Positions 34,676-42,830 of a stretch of DNA of 64,000 bases are shown piece by piece. The position numbers were made by a program, and so were the translations under genes. Origin of the DNA: Anaerolineaceae bacterium. GTDB taxonomy: Bacteria; Chloroflexota; Anaerolineae; Aggregatilineales; Phototrophicaceae. Positions within the stretch are counted from its first letter, which is position 1, and each line of letters begins with the position of its first letter. The stretch covers positions 248,001 through 312,000 of the forward strand of contig NZXX01000002.1 in assembly GCA_002702065.1 (NCBI GenBank), given 5' to 3'. The notes under the pieces are model-generated. The model ran no database searches. It was given only the letters and a program-made list of their open reading frames with translations, and was not told the origin of the DNA.

Positions 34676-36361
34676 ATGAACCCCCAACCATCTGAAAAAA
34701 TCAAAAAAGTAACCCGTGAATTAAATGATGAACTGCTGCGTGAACAGCTGCATCTCAACGACGAAACCGTTTACCAGCCGATGCCGCATTCGGATTCGGC
34801 TTCGCGTCCTACCTGGCGCATCCGCCTGGAACTCGCCTTTAACACCGCACAGAGCATCGGTCTGGATGTGAATGGCGAGGTTGTCATGGGGCGGGGCGAA
34901 GTCGGGCCAGACATTGTCCCGCTGTTCGATGCTGAAGATGCCGATCATCTGGGGGTGTCGCGTCGCCATGCCGCGCTGCGCCCGACCAAGGACAAACTCT
35001 ATATTGTTGACCTGAACAGCACCAACGGCACCAAGCTGAATGGGCATTCTATCGGTGTGAACACACCCTATAGCATTTCAAATGGCGACTTGCTGACACT
35101 GGGCCGGCTGGATGTTATCTGCAAGATTGTCGAACGGCCCAAAGTGAGCGGCAAAGTCTTTAAGGCTGACGATGATCTGATCGACATATTGCCGGAGGTG
35201 GCCTGCCGAATCATTTCGCAGCTGAGCCGCAATGACATCATGAAACAGGCTATGGAGTGCATCCTGAATTTTACCGAGGCCAGCGAAGCCAGTATATGGC
35301 TGGTCGATGAGCAGACTGGCGACCTGTATCTGGAAGCGGGGATGGGCACCGACGACTTGCAGGTCAAACGTTTACCCGTGACAGATACCCTGCCCGGCCA
35401 TGTGATTGCGACTGGCAAACCGCTGCGCGCCAACCGGGAACGTAACGGCGAACGCGTGAAAGTCAAAACAGGCTATCTGGTTGAGGCGGTCGTGTATGTG
35501 CCGCTGACCCTCGGTGGTGTCACATTCGGCGTGCTTTCGGCAGTGCACCATGAACCGGGCAAGTTGTTCGCCCAGCGCGAAGAGAAGCTCATGAGCGCCA
35601 TTGCCGAGTTCAGCGCGGTGGCGATCCAGAACGCCCGTTTGTATCAGACCGCCAACAGCGGGATGAACTATCGTACAAAGGTGTTGACGGCGCTGAATTA
35701 TGCGCTGTCGTATGACATGAAAAATAAAGCCAATGCTATCGTCGGGTACACCGGCATGCTGGCGGCTGATCCGTCACTGGATGTCGACATTCGCGATACG
35801 GCACAGCAGGCGGCCATGGAAGGCGATAAGATGTTTCGCCTGATCGAGCGCTTGATCGAGATCACCGCGCTGGGGGATGACTCATCAACGCGTCATAAAC
35901 CCTGTGATCTGGTGGATGCTGTCAAACGCGCTATTCACGACTCCCGGCATAAAGCTGAAACAAAATCTGTCCTGATGGCGCTTCAGGTTATGGGCGACCC
36001 GTATGTCATTCAGGGCGACTATGCCCGCCTGTATCGCAGCACGCTCAACCTGCTGGACAATGCCATCAAGTATTCGCCAGAAGGCGGGCAGGTGGGGGTT
36101 GATGTGCTGTTCTGGGACAATGAACTGGCTGTTCGGGTGCGCGACGCCGGCCCTGGCATCCCCGATGAAGATTTGCCCTACCTGTTTGACCGGTACTTCC
36201 GCAGCCAACAATCGGCGGATGGCGAAATGGGGATCGGCTTCGGGCTGGAAATTGTGCGCGCAGCGGTCGAAGCACACCGGGGAACCGTGGTTGCCCGCAA
36301 TATTGAAGGTGGCGGCGCCGAATTTGTCGTCAAATTACCGGCCACGCTGCGGGTCGTTTAG
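34676..36361 (+). CDS. FHA-GAF-HATPase signalling protein lacking the phospho-His
   Basis: 561 residues. An FHA domain (about 60-145; VVMGRGE, SRRHAALR, DLNSTNGTKLNG) binds phospho-Thr. A GAF sensor domain follows (about 175-325). A helical stretch stands where a HisKA domain would be, but the SHELR box reads SYDMK (345-349; His replaced by Tyr346). The HATPase domain is complete: LLDNAIKYSPEGG (N box), VRDAGPGIPDE (G1) and GIGFGLEIV (G2). It may bind ATP but cannot autophosphorylate in the usual way. Its place in the operon suggests control of the archaellum, perhaps through phosphoproteins made by Ser/Thr kinases. FHA protein ArnA regulates archaella in Sulfolobus. Confidence 0.82.
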   Translation: MNPQPSEKIKKVTRELNDELLREQLHLNDETVYQPMPHSDSASRPTWRIRLELAFNTAQSIGLDVNGEVVMGRGEVGPDIVPLFDAEDADHLGVSRRHAALRPTKDKLYIVDLNSTNGTKLNGHSIGVNTPYSISNGDLLTLGRLDVICKIVERPKVSGKVFKADDDLIDILPEVACRIISQLSRNDIMKQAMECILNFTEASEASIWLVDEQTGDLYLEAGMGTDDLQVKRLPVTDTLPGHVIATGKPLRANRERNGERVKVKTGYLVEAVVYVPLTLGGVTFGVLSAVHHEPGKLFAQREEKLMSAIAEFSAVAIQNARLYQTANSGMNYRTKVLTALNYALSYDMKNKANAIVGYTGMLAADPSLDVDIRDTAQQAAMEGDKMFRLIERLIEITALGDDSSTRHKPCDLVDAVKRAIHDSRHKAETKSVLMALQVMGDPYVIQGDYARLYRSTLNLLDNAIKYSPEGGQVGVDVLFWDNELAVRVRDAGPGIPDEDLPYLFDRYFRSQQSADGEMGIGFGLEIVRAAVEAHRGTVVARNIEGGGAEFVVKLPATLRVV

Positions 36362-36376
36362 GCGGAGGATGGATTG

Positions 36377-37081
36377 ATGATACTGGTCTTCGCGTTGTTT
36401 GGGCTGGCAATCGGCTGGCTGATGAACCAGGTGTCCGATTATTTCCCTAGAGCTGCGACCCATAAACCGGCTGCGCTCCCGCAGGCTGTCTCCTGGGCAC
36501 CCCCGGCACTGTGGCAGGTTATCCGCCAACAAACCGATCAGCCATGGATAGGCCTGCACGCCGCGACCGAGGCCGCCAGCATGATCTTCATGGTCTATCT
36601 CTGGTTGTGGTTGGGCGCATCCTGGCTGCTGGTGCCGTATACCATAGCTTACCTTTTCTTCGCGCTGGTCACCGTCATCGACATCAAATACCGGCTGGTG
36701 CTGAATGTGCTGGTTTATCCGGCAGGGCTGCTGGTGCTGCTGGTGCGGGTGCTGTTCGAACAGAACCAGGTGCTGACTGTTGTGCTTGGCGGCGCATTTG
36801 CTTTTCTGATCTTCTACGGCACCGCCCGTATCCGGCCCAACGGACTCGGTGGTGGTGATGTGAAGCTGGCCGTGCTGATCGGGTTTCTGTTTGGGTTTCC
36901 GGGCATTCTTTTTGCGCTGCTGCTGGGTGCGGCGGCGACGGCAGTCTTTATTGTGGCCGCACTGGTGACACGCCGGGGCAGCCTGCAAACGCAGATACCC
37001 TACGCGCCGTTCCTGTGCTTTGGCGCACTGGCCGCGCTGCTGCTGCATCCGATCTGGATAGGAAACGGGGTGCTGTTTTGA
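36377..37081 (+). CDS. A24 prepilin peptidase (PilD-type, short form)
   Basis: A 234-residue polytopic membrane aspartyl peptidase. The catalytic pair is Asp102 (TVIDIKYRLVLN) and Asp161 (LGGGDVKLAVLIG); PYAPFL near the C-terminus is the usual bacterial closing motif. The Cys-rich methyltransferase part of PilD is absent. It resembles bacterial PilD/TadV rather than archaeal ArlK, so a bacterial peptidase appears to process the archaellin here. ATG 36377 follows GGAGG and is preferred to TTG 36374. It is coupled by overlap to the pilN-like gene. Confidence 0.87.
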   Translation: MILVFALFGLAIGWLMNQVSDYFPRAATHKPAALPQAVSWAPPALWQVIRQQTDQPWIGLHAATEAASMIFMVYLWLWLGASWLLVPYTIAYLFFALVTVIDIKYRLVLNVLVYPAGLLVLLVRVLFEQNQVLTVVLGGAFAFLIFYGTARIRPNGLGGGDVKLAVLIGFLFGFPGILFALLLGAAATAVFIVAALVTRRGSLQTQIPYAPFLCFGALAALLLHPIWIGNGVLF

Positions 37082-37743
37082 TCTCACAGAACGCAATCGA
37101 CTTTGATTCACAACCGGACGGGACCGAAGAACAGCCAGAAAACACGGGCGGTTCGTCGCGGCTGGTGCTCTGGCTGGTGATGTTCAGTCTGGGTATTTTG
37201 TTTCTGCCCCTTTACCTGATCTCCACCACCATTCAGGAATCGGTCATCCCGCTGGAATCGGAACTGGCGACGCTGGAAGCTCAACTGACCGCCACGCCGG
37301 CCCCCGACCCCGCCGAGGAAGCCCTGCGTGCCGAGCTGCTCAGCCTCAACCAGCAGGTGCGGGCGCTGGAGGTGGTGCAGGGCGAACTGGAAACCAACCA
37401 TACCAACTGGCCCGCCATCATGGCGGTGATCGCCGGTTACGATCAGAATGTCATGCGCCTGACCGCGCTGAAGCAGACGGATATTCACGTCACCTTGAAT
37501 GGCGCGGCCCAGAATGAAAGCGTCGTGACGGCCTATGCCGATGATCTGCGGGCTTCGGCCTATTTCGATAGCGTCAAAGTGCAGTCGCTGAACCTGCGTA
37601 TTCTGCCGACGGCTACCCCGCCGAAGGGCAATGCCAGCGATGGCGCGACCGCCGCGCAGACGAACAGCACCGGGCTGGAACGTGAGGTGGAGTTTACGAT
37701 CCTGATGACCCTCGGGACGAGCAGCAATGTTGAATCTGAGTGA
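37078..37743 (+). CDS. PilN-like pilus alignment protein
   Basis: 221 residues: a short cytoplasmic tail, one membrane helix (LVLWLVMFSLGILFLPLYLI), a coiled-coil stalk, then a ferredoxin-like domain. NWPAIMAVIAGYDQNVMRLTALKQTDIHVTLNGAAQNESVVTAYADDL with the final FDSVKVQSL follows the PilN pattern (w..l.....p....l..l......l.G.a.....v..y...L). The start is taken as TTG 37078, behind GGGG and inside the peptidase stop (TTGA). PilN pairs with PilO in bacterial type IV pili; here the partners follow directly. Confidence 0.75.
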   Translation: MISQNAIDFDSQPDGTEEQPENTGGSSRLVLWLVMFSLGILFLPLYLISTTIQESVIPLESELATLEAQLTATPAPDPAEEALRAELLSLNQQVRALEVVQGELETNHTNWPAIMAVIAGYDQNVMRLTALKQTDIHVTLNGAAQNESVVTAYADDLRASAYFDSVKVQSLNLRILPTATPPKGNASDGATAAQTNSTGLEREVEFTILMTLGTSSNVESE

Positions 37744-38728
37744 ACTGCGCGACTCGCTGCCGGATAACTTCCTGCTGTTTGCACTGATTGCGCTGGTGGT
37801 AGCAGGCAATGTGTTATTCGTCGTGACATCGGTTCTGCCGGGCTGGCAGGCCTATGAGCAAGTGACGGTACGCATCGCGGCGGACGAAGCGGCGCTAGAG
37901 GCGCGGGCGGCAGAGCACGATGCGGCAGAAATGGTGAGCGTGCTGCAAGCGCAGGTCGATACGGCGCAGGTCCGGCGCGACGACGCTGCCCGTATGCTGC
38001 TGACACCGGCCCAGGCGGATAGTTTTGTCGAGCGCCTGTATCATTACGCGGCGTCTCGCGGGATCGAGATTGTCAACCTGCAAGCACAGCAGACGCCGCA
38101 GACAGTGGAAAATGGCATTTATGAAGTGCGGGTGTTTCGGTTGCAGGCCGTTGGGCGCGTGGGGGAACTGGTCAAAGCGATTGCGGCGATGCAGGAAATC
38201 GCGCTGCCAAGTATCGTGCTGGATGAGATCGTGATCGAAAGTGGTGTGCCAGAGGGGTCGCTGACGATGACGCTGATGATTTATTCGTCACCCTTTACCG
38301 CCAACAACCTGCTCGATCTGCTGCCGGATTCACCTGTTCCGGCCATCGAACAGCAGCGGCCACTGACTGCCCCGGTGGTTCCGGTGCCGCTGAACCCGGT
38401 GATGGTGGTAGAGGCTACCCCGGTGCCCATCAAGTGCCCCGGCGCGCGCGCGACGCTGTTTCGGGCTGGTGATCGTGCCGTCGTTGATTTTAATGGCATC
38501 GGTGCGCTGCGGATTCTGGAAGCACCATCCGGCTTCGACACGCTGACCCAGGTTTACGATGGGGCCGTGCTGCACCTGCTGGAAGGCCCGGTGTGCGGGA
38601 CATGGCGCGAAGAAAATATTCTGTACTGGTTGGTCGAGCAGGGCGGCGTGCAAGGCTGGGCTGGCGAAGGCGACTCGGAAGATCGCTGGATGTGCCCGCT
38701 GGCGGACCCGGACTGTGCGGATAGCTGA
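37727..38728 (+). CDS. PilO-like protein with C-terminal SH3-like region
   Basis: 333 residues. A membrane helix (FLLFALIALVVAGNVLFVVTSVLPGW), a coiled coil, and a PilO-type ferredoxin-like domain (FVERLYHYAASRGIEIVNLQAQ ... YEVRVFRLQAVGRVGELVKAIAAMQE) are followed by about 110 extra residues (from GARATLFRAGD) that look like an SH3-type beta barrel ending in a Cys pair (CPLADPDC). It overlaps the pilN-like gene by 17 nt. The first 180 residues are clearly paralogous to the next gene. Confidence 0.75.
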   Translation: MLNLSELRDSLPDNFLLFALIALVVAGNVLFVVTSVLPGWQAYEQVTVRIAADEAALEARAAEHDAAEMVSVLQAQVDTAQVRRDDAARMLLTPAQADSFVERLYHYAASRGIEIVNLQAQQTPQTVENGIYEVRVFRLQAVGRVGELVKAIAAMQEIALPSIVLDEIVIESGVPEGSLTMTLMIYSSPFTANNLLDLLPDSPVPAIEQQRPLTAPVVPVPLNPVMVVEATPVPIKCPGARATLFRAGDRAVVDFNGIGALRILEAPSGFDTLTQVYDGAVLHLLEGPVCGTWREENILYWLVEQGGVQGWAGEGDSEDRWMCPLADPDCADS

Positions 38729-38745
38729 CAAGGCTGGAGAAGAAC

Positions 38746-40020
38746 ATGGCTTTTGACGATCTTCAGGACATGCTGCAATTCAATATACGGGCCATGCTGC
38801 CGGTCATCCTCATTGTGCTGGTGGTGGTGGGGAATATCGCATTTGCGCTGACCACGATTGTACCGGGCTGGCAGGCGTATGAAGGCCTGACGATGCAGAT
38901 TGATACCAATAAAGCGGCCCTGGCCGAACGCGAGGCCAGCCTGGATGCTGCCGAAATGATCGAAATTCTCCAGCAGCAGATCGAAAGCGTGGCGGCCAAA
39001 CTGGATGACGCGGCCATCAATTTCCTGACGGATGTACAGGCCAACCAGATGCTGAATTTGCTGTTTGGCTATGCGGCTGACAGCGGCGTGGAAATCACGA
39101 ACCTTCAGGCGCAGCAGGCGGCACAGGCGGCACCTGCCGATGAATATGATGTGCGTATTTTTCGCTTGCAGGTCAAGGGGCCGGTCTGGTCACTGCTCAA
39201 TTTCGTCGCGCATATCCGCGAAGCCGCTGTATCCAGTGTGTCGATCCGGGGCGTCGAGATTCAGGATGCGCCTACGGGTGCGGTGCTGACGATGGAAACA
39301 TGGTTTTATGTGTCGCCGTTTGCCTCCGGCGATGCGCTGCTCAACCTGCCCGCCGCTATCCTGCCAGAGTCCGTCATCTATACGCCGCCAGTTGAAGCAG
39401 CACCGCCAGCGGATACCAGCAGCACGACCAGCACGAGCAGTTCCAGCGGCGGCGTTGTCGAACTGGAAAGCACAGCGATCACTTATCTGGCTGCGCCGCT
39501 GCCCCTGAACCTGCTGTATGTGGATACGTTTGACGCCGGTGTGCTGTACGCCTGGGAGATTGACCCGGTCTGGACATTTGTTCCGCAGGGGGATGGACAA
39601 GCCCTGTATGTGAAGAACAACAGCGCCCCCGTGCGGTTCCGGCACAACACCTTGCTGAACGCAGCGGTTCAGGCACGCTTCAAACTGGATGGCGGCAATG
39701 CACGGTTGAGCCTGCGCGAGAGCGAAGCGGGTAGTTATACGGCGGTGATTAATCCGGCTGCGGGCGAAATCCAGCTCTATCGCAAGGATGTGCTGGTCCG
39801 GTCTGCGGAACTGCCAGCTGCCCCGGCGGATGCGTGGTACACCGTTCAGCTTTCCGCTATTGACGACATTGTGCGGTTGGTGGTTAACAACGTCGAATAT
39901 ATCGCCATCCGTGACCTGGCCCAACTGCCGCCGGGGACCGCATCGTTCGCGCATACAGGCGGTGGCAGCCTGAGTGTGGACGACTTCATGCTCTGGACGC
40001 TGGTTGAAGCAGCTTCATAA
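38746..40020 (+). CDS. PilO-like paralogue with C-terminal LamG-like domain
   Basis: 424 residues. The N-terminal half matches the previous gene closely (VGNIAFALTTIVPGWQAYE, LDAAEMIEILQQQIE, GVEITNLQAQQA, YDVRIFRLQVKG), so this is a tandem duplication. After a Ser/Thr linker, residues about 255-424 form a concanavalin/LamG-like sandwich (FDAGVLYAWEIDPVWTFVPQGDG ... WYTVQLSAIDDIVRLVVNNVE). Two different PilO-like partners could form a PilO heterodimer around one PilN. It is the last gene of the archaellum operon. Confidence 0.75.
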   Translation: MAFDDLQDMLQFNIRAMLPVILIVLVVVGNIAFALTTIVPGWQAYEGLTMQIDTNKAALAEREASLDAAEMIEILQQQIESVAAKLDDAAINFLTDVQANQMLNLLFGYAADSGVEITNLQAQQAAQAAPADEYDVRIFRLQVKGPVWSLLNFVAHIREAAVSSVSIRGVEIQDAPTGAVLTMETWFYVSPFASGDALLNLPAAILPESVIYTPPVEAAPPADTSSTTSTSSSSGGVVELESTAITYLAAPLPLNLLYVDTFDAGVLYAWEIDPVWTFVPQGDGQALYVKNNSAPVRFRHNTLLNAAVQARFKLDGGNARLSLRESEAGSYTAVINPAAGEIQLYRKDVLVRSAELPAAPADAWYTVQLSAIDDIVRLVVNNVEYIAIRDLAQLPPGTASFAHTGGGSLSVDDFMLWTLVEAAS

Positions 40021-40072
40021 ACTGGACGCGGCACGGCGCAACCATGATTGCTACTGTGCCCGTCTGTCCTGA

Positions 40073-40861
40073 TTACCCCATTTGCGCCGAGTTTGAATCC
40101 ACAAAACGCGACAGGCGCTTGAGCGTGCTGCTGATCACGGCCTGATGCTCCGGCAGGATAACATCCTTTAGCAGGGTGGCGGTCTCCCGGTACAGGCGCA
40201 GCGCAGCCAGGGCGCGCATATGCGGTGAGGCCATGACCAACCCCAGCGCGATGCGGTGCTGCCGGGTCCACTCCGAATCAAGCCCTGTGGCCTGTTCGAC
40301 CTGCCGGAAGTAGACATTTTCCGAATCGGCCAGCACACCCTTGAACAGCGCGACCGTATGGGTCATGCCGAGGGTCAGCCCCAGCACACCGTATACCTGC
40401 AAGTAATCCTCCGACCGTGCCAACCCATTCATGACCTTGTGCGCTTCCTCAGCGTTGCCCAGCAGTTCATGGCTGGCATACTGAATCGCGTCGGCCTCGT
40501 ACACTTGCCAGTCGAAACGCCGGGCTGCATCGACCAGGGTGGTCAGTTCCCCCGTTTTATCCAGCAGCACCCGCATCTGGCGCAGGCCCGGCACCGCCGA
40601 CAACGCCCCGCTGGCCGAGTTCATTTTGTCGCGTTGGGCGGCCAGCGTTCCCCTCGAAAAGCTGACCAGATACTCATCGTACTGGCGCAGTGTGTAGGCC
40701 GTGTATGGTTCATCGTCGACGGTCTCGACATAGTGCCAGATGTCGAGGTCGCTGTAGCGGGTTGCATCGCCCCGCGCATGGCTGCCGGTTAAGCCGATTG
40801 CCACCGTGTTTTCGTCATCCAGTTCGGTCACCAGTTGTTGCAGCAGATTTTCCACTGTCAT
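40073..40861 (-). CDS. Nucleotidyltransferase-domain protein
   Basis: A 262-residue protein of the DNA polymerase-beta-like nucleotidyltransferase fold. GSHARGDATRYSDLDI (about 25-40) is the GS-x10-DxD signature with both Asp residues; the rest is a helical C-terminal domain as in aminoglycoside or streptomycin adenylyltransferases. It probably transfers AMP to a small molecule or protein, target unknown. The start 40861 follows GGAGGA; the upstream in-frame ATG at 40894 lacks a site. It converges on the archaellum operon and diverges from the next gene. Confidence 0.82.
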   Translation of the reverse strand: MTVENLLQQLVTELDDENTVAIGLTGSHARGDATRYSDLDIWHYVETVDDEPYTAYTLRQYDEYLVSFSRGTLAAQRDKMNSASGALSAVPGLRQMRVLLDKTGELTTLVDAARRFDWQVYEADAIQYASHELLGNAEEAHKVMNGLARSEDYLQVYGVLGLTLGMTHTVALFKGVLADSENVYFRQVEQATGLDSEWTRQHRIALGLVMASPHMRALAALRLYRETATLLKDVILPEHQAVISSTLKRLSRFVDSNSAQMG

Positions 40862-40952
40862 AATTCGTCCTCCGGACCCATGTGCCCAGATCAAGAAGTC
40901 ATTACGATCAAGTCATCGAATAGATGGTACGACATGCCATCAGGAGTTGGAC

Positions 40953-41474
40953 ATGAGTCAATTACCTTTACCTGTCACACTGCCGCCGGATTCTCCCCAA
41001 ATCAAGAGGCAGCTCGCTTTCTATAGTTTTCAGTATATCGGTATTCCGCTCATCTTTTTACTACCGTTGCTGGCCGTGCTCGGCGTTTTTGGCGAGAGCT
41101 TCGCGGTTATTAACGCTACCAGCGCTGACCTGGCACTGCGGGTGGATTATCCCACGCGCTATCGCTACGGGTTGATCAATGACATGGAGGTGATCGTTCG
41201 CAATCTTTCCGACGAACCGATACCTGACCTGACGGTGTCCTTCAGCGTGGACTACATCAACCAGTTTGCCTTCGTCACCTTTACGCCGTCTGCCGAGCTG
41301 CTGACTGGAGAGGTGTATGAAGTTGAGCTGGAAGCGGTCCTGCCGGGTGAGTCGCGCCGGGTGCGTGTCGAGCTGCAAGCCCAGCAATATGGCCTGCACA
41401 GCGGGACCGTCTCCGTCCGGGCAGATTCTCTCGAACCGGTCCATGTGCCTGTATCGACCTTTGTATTCCCCTAG
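40953..41474 (+). CDS. Membrane-anchored hypothetical protein
   Basis: 173 residues: one membrane helix (YIGIPLIFLLPLLAVLGVF, about 29-47) and an outer beta-sandwich-like domain of about 120 residues (DMEVIVRNLSDEPIPDLTVSFSVDYI ... GTVSVRADSLEPVHVPVSTFVFP). It has the character of an immunoglobulin-like or CARDB fold but no named family is recognised. ATG 40953 follows AGGAG. It lies 12 nt before the DUF421 gene and is likely co-transcribed with it. Confidence 0.7.
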   Translation: MSQLPLPVTLPPDSPQIKRQLAFYSFQYIGIPLIFLLPLLAVLGVFGESFAVINATSADLALRVDYPTRYRYGLINDMEVIVRNLSDEPIPDLTVSFSVDYINQFAFVTFTPSAELLTGEVYEVELEAVLPGESRRVRVELQAQQYGLHSGTVSVRADSLEPVHVPVSTFVFP

Positions 41475-41486
41475 AGGTATTGCAAG

Positions 41487-41975
41487 ATGGAAACCGTGCT
41501 GCGTGTTATGTTGATCTATCTGTTTATTCTGTTCGGGCTGCGGGTCATGGGTAAGCGCGAGTTCGGCCAGTATTCGCCGCTGGAACTAATTACCCTCATG
41601 TTGATTCCGGATATTGTGTCGCAGGCTGTCGTGCGGGCGGACTACTCGCTGACCACCGCCCTTGTCGCTGTGGGGACCCTGTTTTCGCTGGTGTTCGCGA
41701 CTTCACTGGTGGCGCATCTGCATCGCGGGGTGAACAATGTGATTTCCGGTACGCCCAGCGTGCTGGTTTCTCATGGGCACATGATTGACGATAACCTGAA
41801 CAAAGAGCGCATCTCACCCGAAGAAATTTTTAGCGAGATGCATAAGTCCGGCCTGTACCAGCTGGATCAGATTCGGTGGGCTGTGCTGGAACCGGATGGC
41901 AAGATCGCCTTTATACCCGAAGACGGCGTATCCGGTTACATCCACAATACCGATGATCGAAGTGCCGCCATCTAG
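41487..41975 (+). CDS. DUF421 (YetF-type) membrane protein
   Basis: A 162-residue protein of the DUF421 family. Two to three N-terminal helices with GLRVMGKREFGQYSPLELITLMLIPDIVSQAVV are followed by a small cytoplasmic domain (SGTPSVLVSHGHMIDDNLNKERISPEEIFSEMHKSGLYQLDQIRWAVLEPDGKI). The family is widespread in spore-formers and others; its molecular role is not settled. It is coupled to the upstream membrane protein gene. Confidence 0.85.
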   Translation: METVLRVMLIYLFILFGLRVMGKREFGQYSPLELITLMLIPDIVSQAVVRADYSLTTALVAVGTLFSLVFATSLVAHLHRGVNNVISGTPSVLVSHGHMIDDNLNKERISPEEIFSEMHKSGLYQLDQIRWAVLEPDGKIAFIPEDGVSGYIHNTDDRSAAI

Positions 41976-41986
41976 CCAGAACCGGA

Positions 41987-42760
41987 TTAGCCTTCAACCA
42001 GGCGTACCGGCTTCAGCAGGCTGCGGTCAAACTGGTGGATGTCTTCCGGGTGCATCGCCTCGAGTTCGGCCCGCACGCGGAACGCGTCGGCACGCAGCTG
42101 GCGCACATCCACCCCCTGGCATTCATCCGGCAGCATCAGCAGCCACTGGACACTGCGCAGCAGCATTTTCAGCGCGCCTCGATGATTGCCGCGTTCGATC
42201 TGATAATAGGCAATCCCCACCTGCAAAATCGCCCGGTACAGGTCGCGCACCGGGCCTTCCGTCTGCATCCACTGTTCCTCGAACAGATCGTGCTGCGGGT
42301 AATAGGCCCCGGCGTTAAACTGCTCGACACCGGCAGCGGCCAGTGGCGGCAGCGGTTCCTGACACTCGCAGTCCAGTTGGGCCAGCCGTTCGGGGTCATC
42401 CACACGGGCATAATCCGCCACCAGGGTGCCTATCTGCGCCGCCATATCGTCCGGCGAGAGGGCAATGTCTGCCCCGGCGGTCAGCGCGGCCCGGCGCACT
42501 GTGGCATTCGCGGTCACGACAATAACCGGGATGCGGCGGGTGGCGTTGTGCGCTTTTGGTGTGCTTGTCCAGAAGGGCCAGTCCGCGTCATCGCCATCTA
42601 CGAGGATCATAGCTGTCTGCGCATCCGCCAGGCGGGGCACGTAATTGCTGTGCTCGGTGTAACGCTCGATGCGATAAGCCGACGCTAACTGCTGCTCGAT
42701 GCTTGCGGACCATTCCGGCGTGCCGGTGATGGCGATAACAGGTCTGGGTGATGAGGACAT
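41987..42760 (-). CDS. Pseudo-receiver domain fused to DUF309
   Basis: 257 residues. The first 120 follow the receiver fold (PVIAITGTPEWSASIEQQL; AMILVDGDDADWPF; IPVIVVTANATVRRAALTAGADIALSPDD) but lack the usual acidic cluster and the Lys before Pro, so phosphorylation is doubtful. Residues about 145-235 are a DUF309 domain (VEQFNAGAYYPQHDLFEEQWMQTEGPVRDLYRAILQVGIAYYQIERGNHRGALKMLLR). The start is ATG 42760 behind GGGGG. The function is unknown; DUF309 is a small helical domain. Confidence 0.78.
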   Translation of the reverse strand: MSSSPRPVIAITGTPEWSASIEQQLASAYRIERYTEHSNYVPRLADAQTAMILVDGDDADWPFWTSTPKAHNATRRIPVIVVTANATVRRAALTAGADIALSPDDMAAQIGTLVADYARVDDPERLAQLDCECQEPLPPLAAAGVEQFNAGAYYPQHDLFEEQWMQTEGPVRDLYRAILQVGIAYYQIERGNHRGALKMLLRSVQWLLMLPDECQGVDVRQLRADAFRVRAELEAMHPEDIHQFDRSLLKPVRLVEG

Positions 42761-42830
42761 ACGCAACCCCCGCGTGACTCATGTGACACGATCATATCAG
42801 AAATCAGTTGCCGGACGATTTCCAGAAGCG

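Noticed and set aside
26911..40020. Archaeal contamination or a chimeric contig.
   Set aside because: Base composition and intrinsic terminators run on smoothly, and bacterial-type genes (A24 peptidase, PilN/PilO, GAF-HATPase) are inside the same overlapping gene string.
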